A stretch of DNA of 15,969 bases from Candidatus Alectryobacillus merdavium (GTDB lineage Bacteria > Bacillota_I > Bacilli_A > RFN20 > CAG-826): assembly GCA_017694735.1 (NCBI GenBank), contig JADIMN010000121.1:1-15969 (forward strand), written 5' to 3'. The position numbers and the translations under genes were made by a program. Of this stretch, positions 15,268 through 15,969 are shown piece after piece (position 1 is the first letter of the stretch; every line of letters begins with the position of its first letter). The notes beneath the pieces were generated by a model that saw nothing but the letters and a program-made list of their open reading frames with translations, ran no database searches and was not told the origin of the DNA.

Positions 15268-15287
15268 TTATCTAATTTTATAGATAA
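15268..15287 (-). promoter_or_regulatory. Leader hairpin of the lipoprotein mRNA
   Basis: TTATCTA and TAGATAA form a 7-bp stem with a 6-base loop in the 5' leader, ending just upstream of the ribosome site. It may stabilise the mRNA 5' end; the stem is too weak to claim a regulatory switch. Confidence 0.35.
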
Positions 15288-15305
15288 CCATAAAATATGT
15301 TAAAA

Positions 15306-15334
15306 ATTATAAATGAAGAAGAAAATTTTGTCAA
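15306..15334 (-). promoter_or_regulatory. Consensus sigma-A promoter of the lipoprotein gene
   Basis: On the minus strand TTGACA (15334-15329) and TATAAT (15311-15306) are both perfect and exactly 17 bases apart. With the A/T tract upstream of the -35, this should be one of the strongest promoters in the window. Transcription would start near 15299, giving a leader of about 47 bases. Confidence 0.85.
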
Positions 15335-15342
15335 TATAATTC

Positions 15343-15369
15343 TTAAATAAATAATAATTATTTATTTAA
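15343..15369. repeat. A/T-only palindrome between two divergent promoters
   Basis: A perfect 12-bp inverted repeat, TTAAATAAATAA (15343-15354) and TTATTTATTTAA (15358-15369), with a 3-base centre. It lies 8 bases upstream of the lipoprotein -35 box and 8 bases upstream of the tRNA -35 box. As it precedes both genes it cannot be a terminator for either. It could be an operator or a shared pair of UP elements. Confidence 0.6.
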
Positions 15370-15377
15370 AATTTTTC

Positions 15378-15407
15378 TTGATTTTTATATTGCTATTTTT
15401 ATATAAT
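15378..15407 (+). promoter_or_regulatory. Promoter of the tRNA-Ala gene
   Basis: TTGATT (15378-15383) and a perfect TATAAT (15402-15407) with an 18-base spacer. Transcription would start about 15414, four bases before the mature tRNA, and an A/T-only tract lies upstream. Confidence 0.65.
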
Positions 15408-15417
15408 ATACAAGCAC

Positions 15418-15491
15418 GGGGCCATAGTTAAACGGTATAACGTTAGCTTTGCAAGCTTAAATTCGGGGTTCGATTCCCCGTGGCTCCACCA
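15418..15491 (+). tRNA. tRNA-Ala (anticodon UGC)
   Basis: A complete cloverleaf with encoded CCA end. The acceptor stem is GGGGCCA/TGGCTCC and holds a G3-U70 wobble (15420 with 15485), the main identity element for alanyl-tRNA synthetase, with A73 as discriminator. The D-arm is GTTA/TAAC with the 7-base loop AACGGTA. The anticodon loop is TTTGCAA with TGC at 15450-15452, and the T-arm CGGGG/CCCCG has a standard TTCGATT loop. Two features are odd: the anticodon stem has a T-T mismatch (15444 and 15458), and the D-arm and 4-base variable loop are not like a usual Firmicute tRNA-Ala. A Cys reading (GCA) is ruled out by poor stem pairing and by A73. Confidence 0.9.
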
Positions 15492-15499
15492 GTTAGTAT

Positions 15500-15520
15500 G
15501 ATGCATTAGCATCTTTTTTT
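15500..15520 (+). terminator. Terminator of the tRNA gene
   Basis: GATGC and GCATC form a short 5-bp stem with loop ATTA (15500-15513), directly followed by seven T (15514-15520). Confidence 0.7.
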
Positions 15521-15558
15521 ATTTTTAAATGCCTTTTTAAGAAAGATTTATATTGTTG

Positions 15559-15567
15559 TGATAGAAT
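15559..15567 (+). promoter_or_regulatory. Candidate extended -10 promoter of tsaE
   Basis: TGATAGAAT is an extended -10 (TG-N-TAGAAT) that ends 8 bases before the tsaE ATG. No convincing -35 and no Shine-Dalgarno are present, so the mRNA could begin at or beside the start codon. Confidence 0.4.
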
Positions 15568-15575
15568 AAATACGT

Positions 15576-15969
15576 ATGAAATATAAAGTTACAATCCAAT
15601 CAAAATCTAAAGATGATACTATAAAGTTAGGAAAATTTATTTCTAATTTTTTAAAACGTGGTTTCATTATTCTTTTAACTGGTGATTTAGGTGCTGGTAA
15701 AACTACATTTACAAAAGGAATTGCACAAGGCTTAGAAATTAAAGAAAATGTAATATCACCAACTTTTAATATTCTAAAATGTTATTTTAATAAAAAATTA
15801 AATCTATACCATATTGATGCTTATAGATTAAATGATAATAAGTCTGATATTGGTTTAGATGAGTTTATTGAAGGTGATGGTGTTTGTGTTATTGAGTGGC
15901 CTAATTATATAGATTATTTATTAAAAAATTGCCAATATTTAGTCGTTCAAATTTCAAATATACTTGATA
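15576..15969 (+). CDS. tsaE: tRNA threonylcarbamoyladenosine biosynthesis ATPase TsaE, 3' end outside window
   Basis: 131 codons are visible, with the last base in an open codon; the protein is cut by the window edge. TsaE (YjeE) is the small ATPase that drives the TsaB-TsaD complex making t6A37 in tRNAs that read ANN codons. The family motifs are in order: Walker A GDLGAGKT (36-43), SPTF (61-64), HIDAYR (79-84) and EGDGVCVIEWP (99-109). Full-length relatives have about 140-160 residues, so only a short C-terminal piece is missing. The gene comes after the tRNA terminator. No ribosome site is seen before the ATG; a start inside the gene would remove strand 1 of the fold, so this ATG is preferred. 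Confidence 0.93.
   Translation, partial: MKYKVTIQSKSKDDTIKLGKFISNFLKRGFIILLTGDLGAGKTTFTKGIAQGLEIKENVISPTFNILKCYFNKKLNLYHIDAYRLNDNKSDIGLDEFIEGDGVCVIEWPNYIDYLLKNCQYLVVQISNILD

Noticed and set aside
15418..15491. tRNA-Cys with anticodon GCA
   Set aside because: The shifted loop leaves no paired anticodon stem and the discriminator base is A, while G3-U70 and the TGC loop fit alanine.
1..15969. CRISPR array, transposon ends or prophage genes
   Set aside because: No regularly spaced repeats, transposase, integrase or target-site duplications were seen; the only repeats are the inverted repeats described.

Overview
The window looks like chromosomal DNA from a low-GC Gram-positive bacterium, roughly 30% GC by eye. 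Its character is that of the Bacilli lineages close to Erysipelotrichia and Mollicutes (gut 'RF39-like' organisms); this placement is inference from style, not from a marker gene. The supporting signs are AGA- and TTA-heavy codon use, strong AGGAGG ribosome sites, sigma-A-type TTGACA/TATAAT promoters, three secreted lipoproteins with lipoboxes, and Trp encoded by TGG (standard code). All ten complete genes stop at TAA or TAG.

Layout. 35-823 (-) is a Cof-type HAD phosphatase, divergent from 942-1415 (+), a small CarD/CdnL-type RNA polymerase-binding protein. A hairpin terminator and a new promoter then lead into the main feature, a complete oligopeptide ABC importer operon at 1535-10813 (oppA-oppB-oppC-oppD-oppF). 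A DUF3899-like membrane protein (10813-11406) follows as its last gene. Next, each with its own promoter, come an M6-type zinc metalloprotease lipoprotein (11521-13212, +) and, convergent with it, a lipoprotein of unknown function with an Ig-like N-terminal domain (13354-15252, -). The window ends with a tRNA-Ala(UGC) gene (15418-15491) and the 5' part of tsaE (from 15576), cut off by the window edge.

How the genes work together. OppA, a lipid-anchored receptor, would capture peptides, OppB/OppC form the channel, and OppD/OppF hydrolyse ATP. The neighbouring surface M6 protease could generate peptides for import (inference from position). The unusual aspect is size: OppA (924 aa), OppC (574 aa), OppD (708 aa) and OppF (497 aa) are each far longer than their usual relatives, while OppB is near normal. 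The extra material is an extracellular domain in OppC, about 330 residues in the helical subdomain of OppD, and a charged helical insert in OppF. The ATPase motifs are intact, so this looks like an elaborated, working transporter rather than decay.

Other structure worth a second look: A/T-dominated perfect palindromes lie directly beside the -35 boxes of all three lipoprotein genes; a 17-bp hairpin and an extended -10 promoter separate oppA from oppB; a 72-base GC-richer patch with foreign codon choice sits inside oppC; the tRNA-Ala has a body more like tRNA-Trp/Gly; and two genes appear to start without ribosome sites, possibly as leaderless mRNAs.
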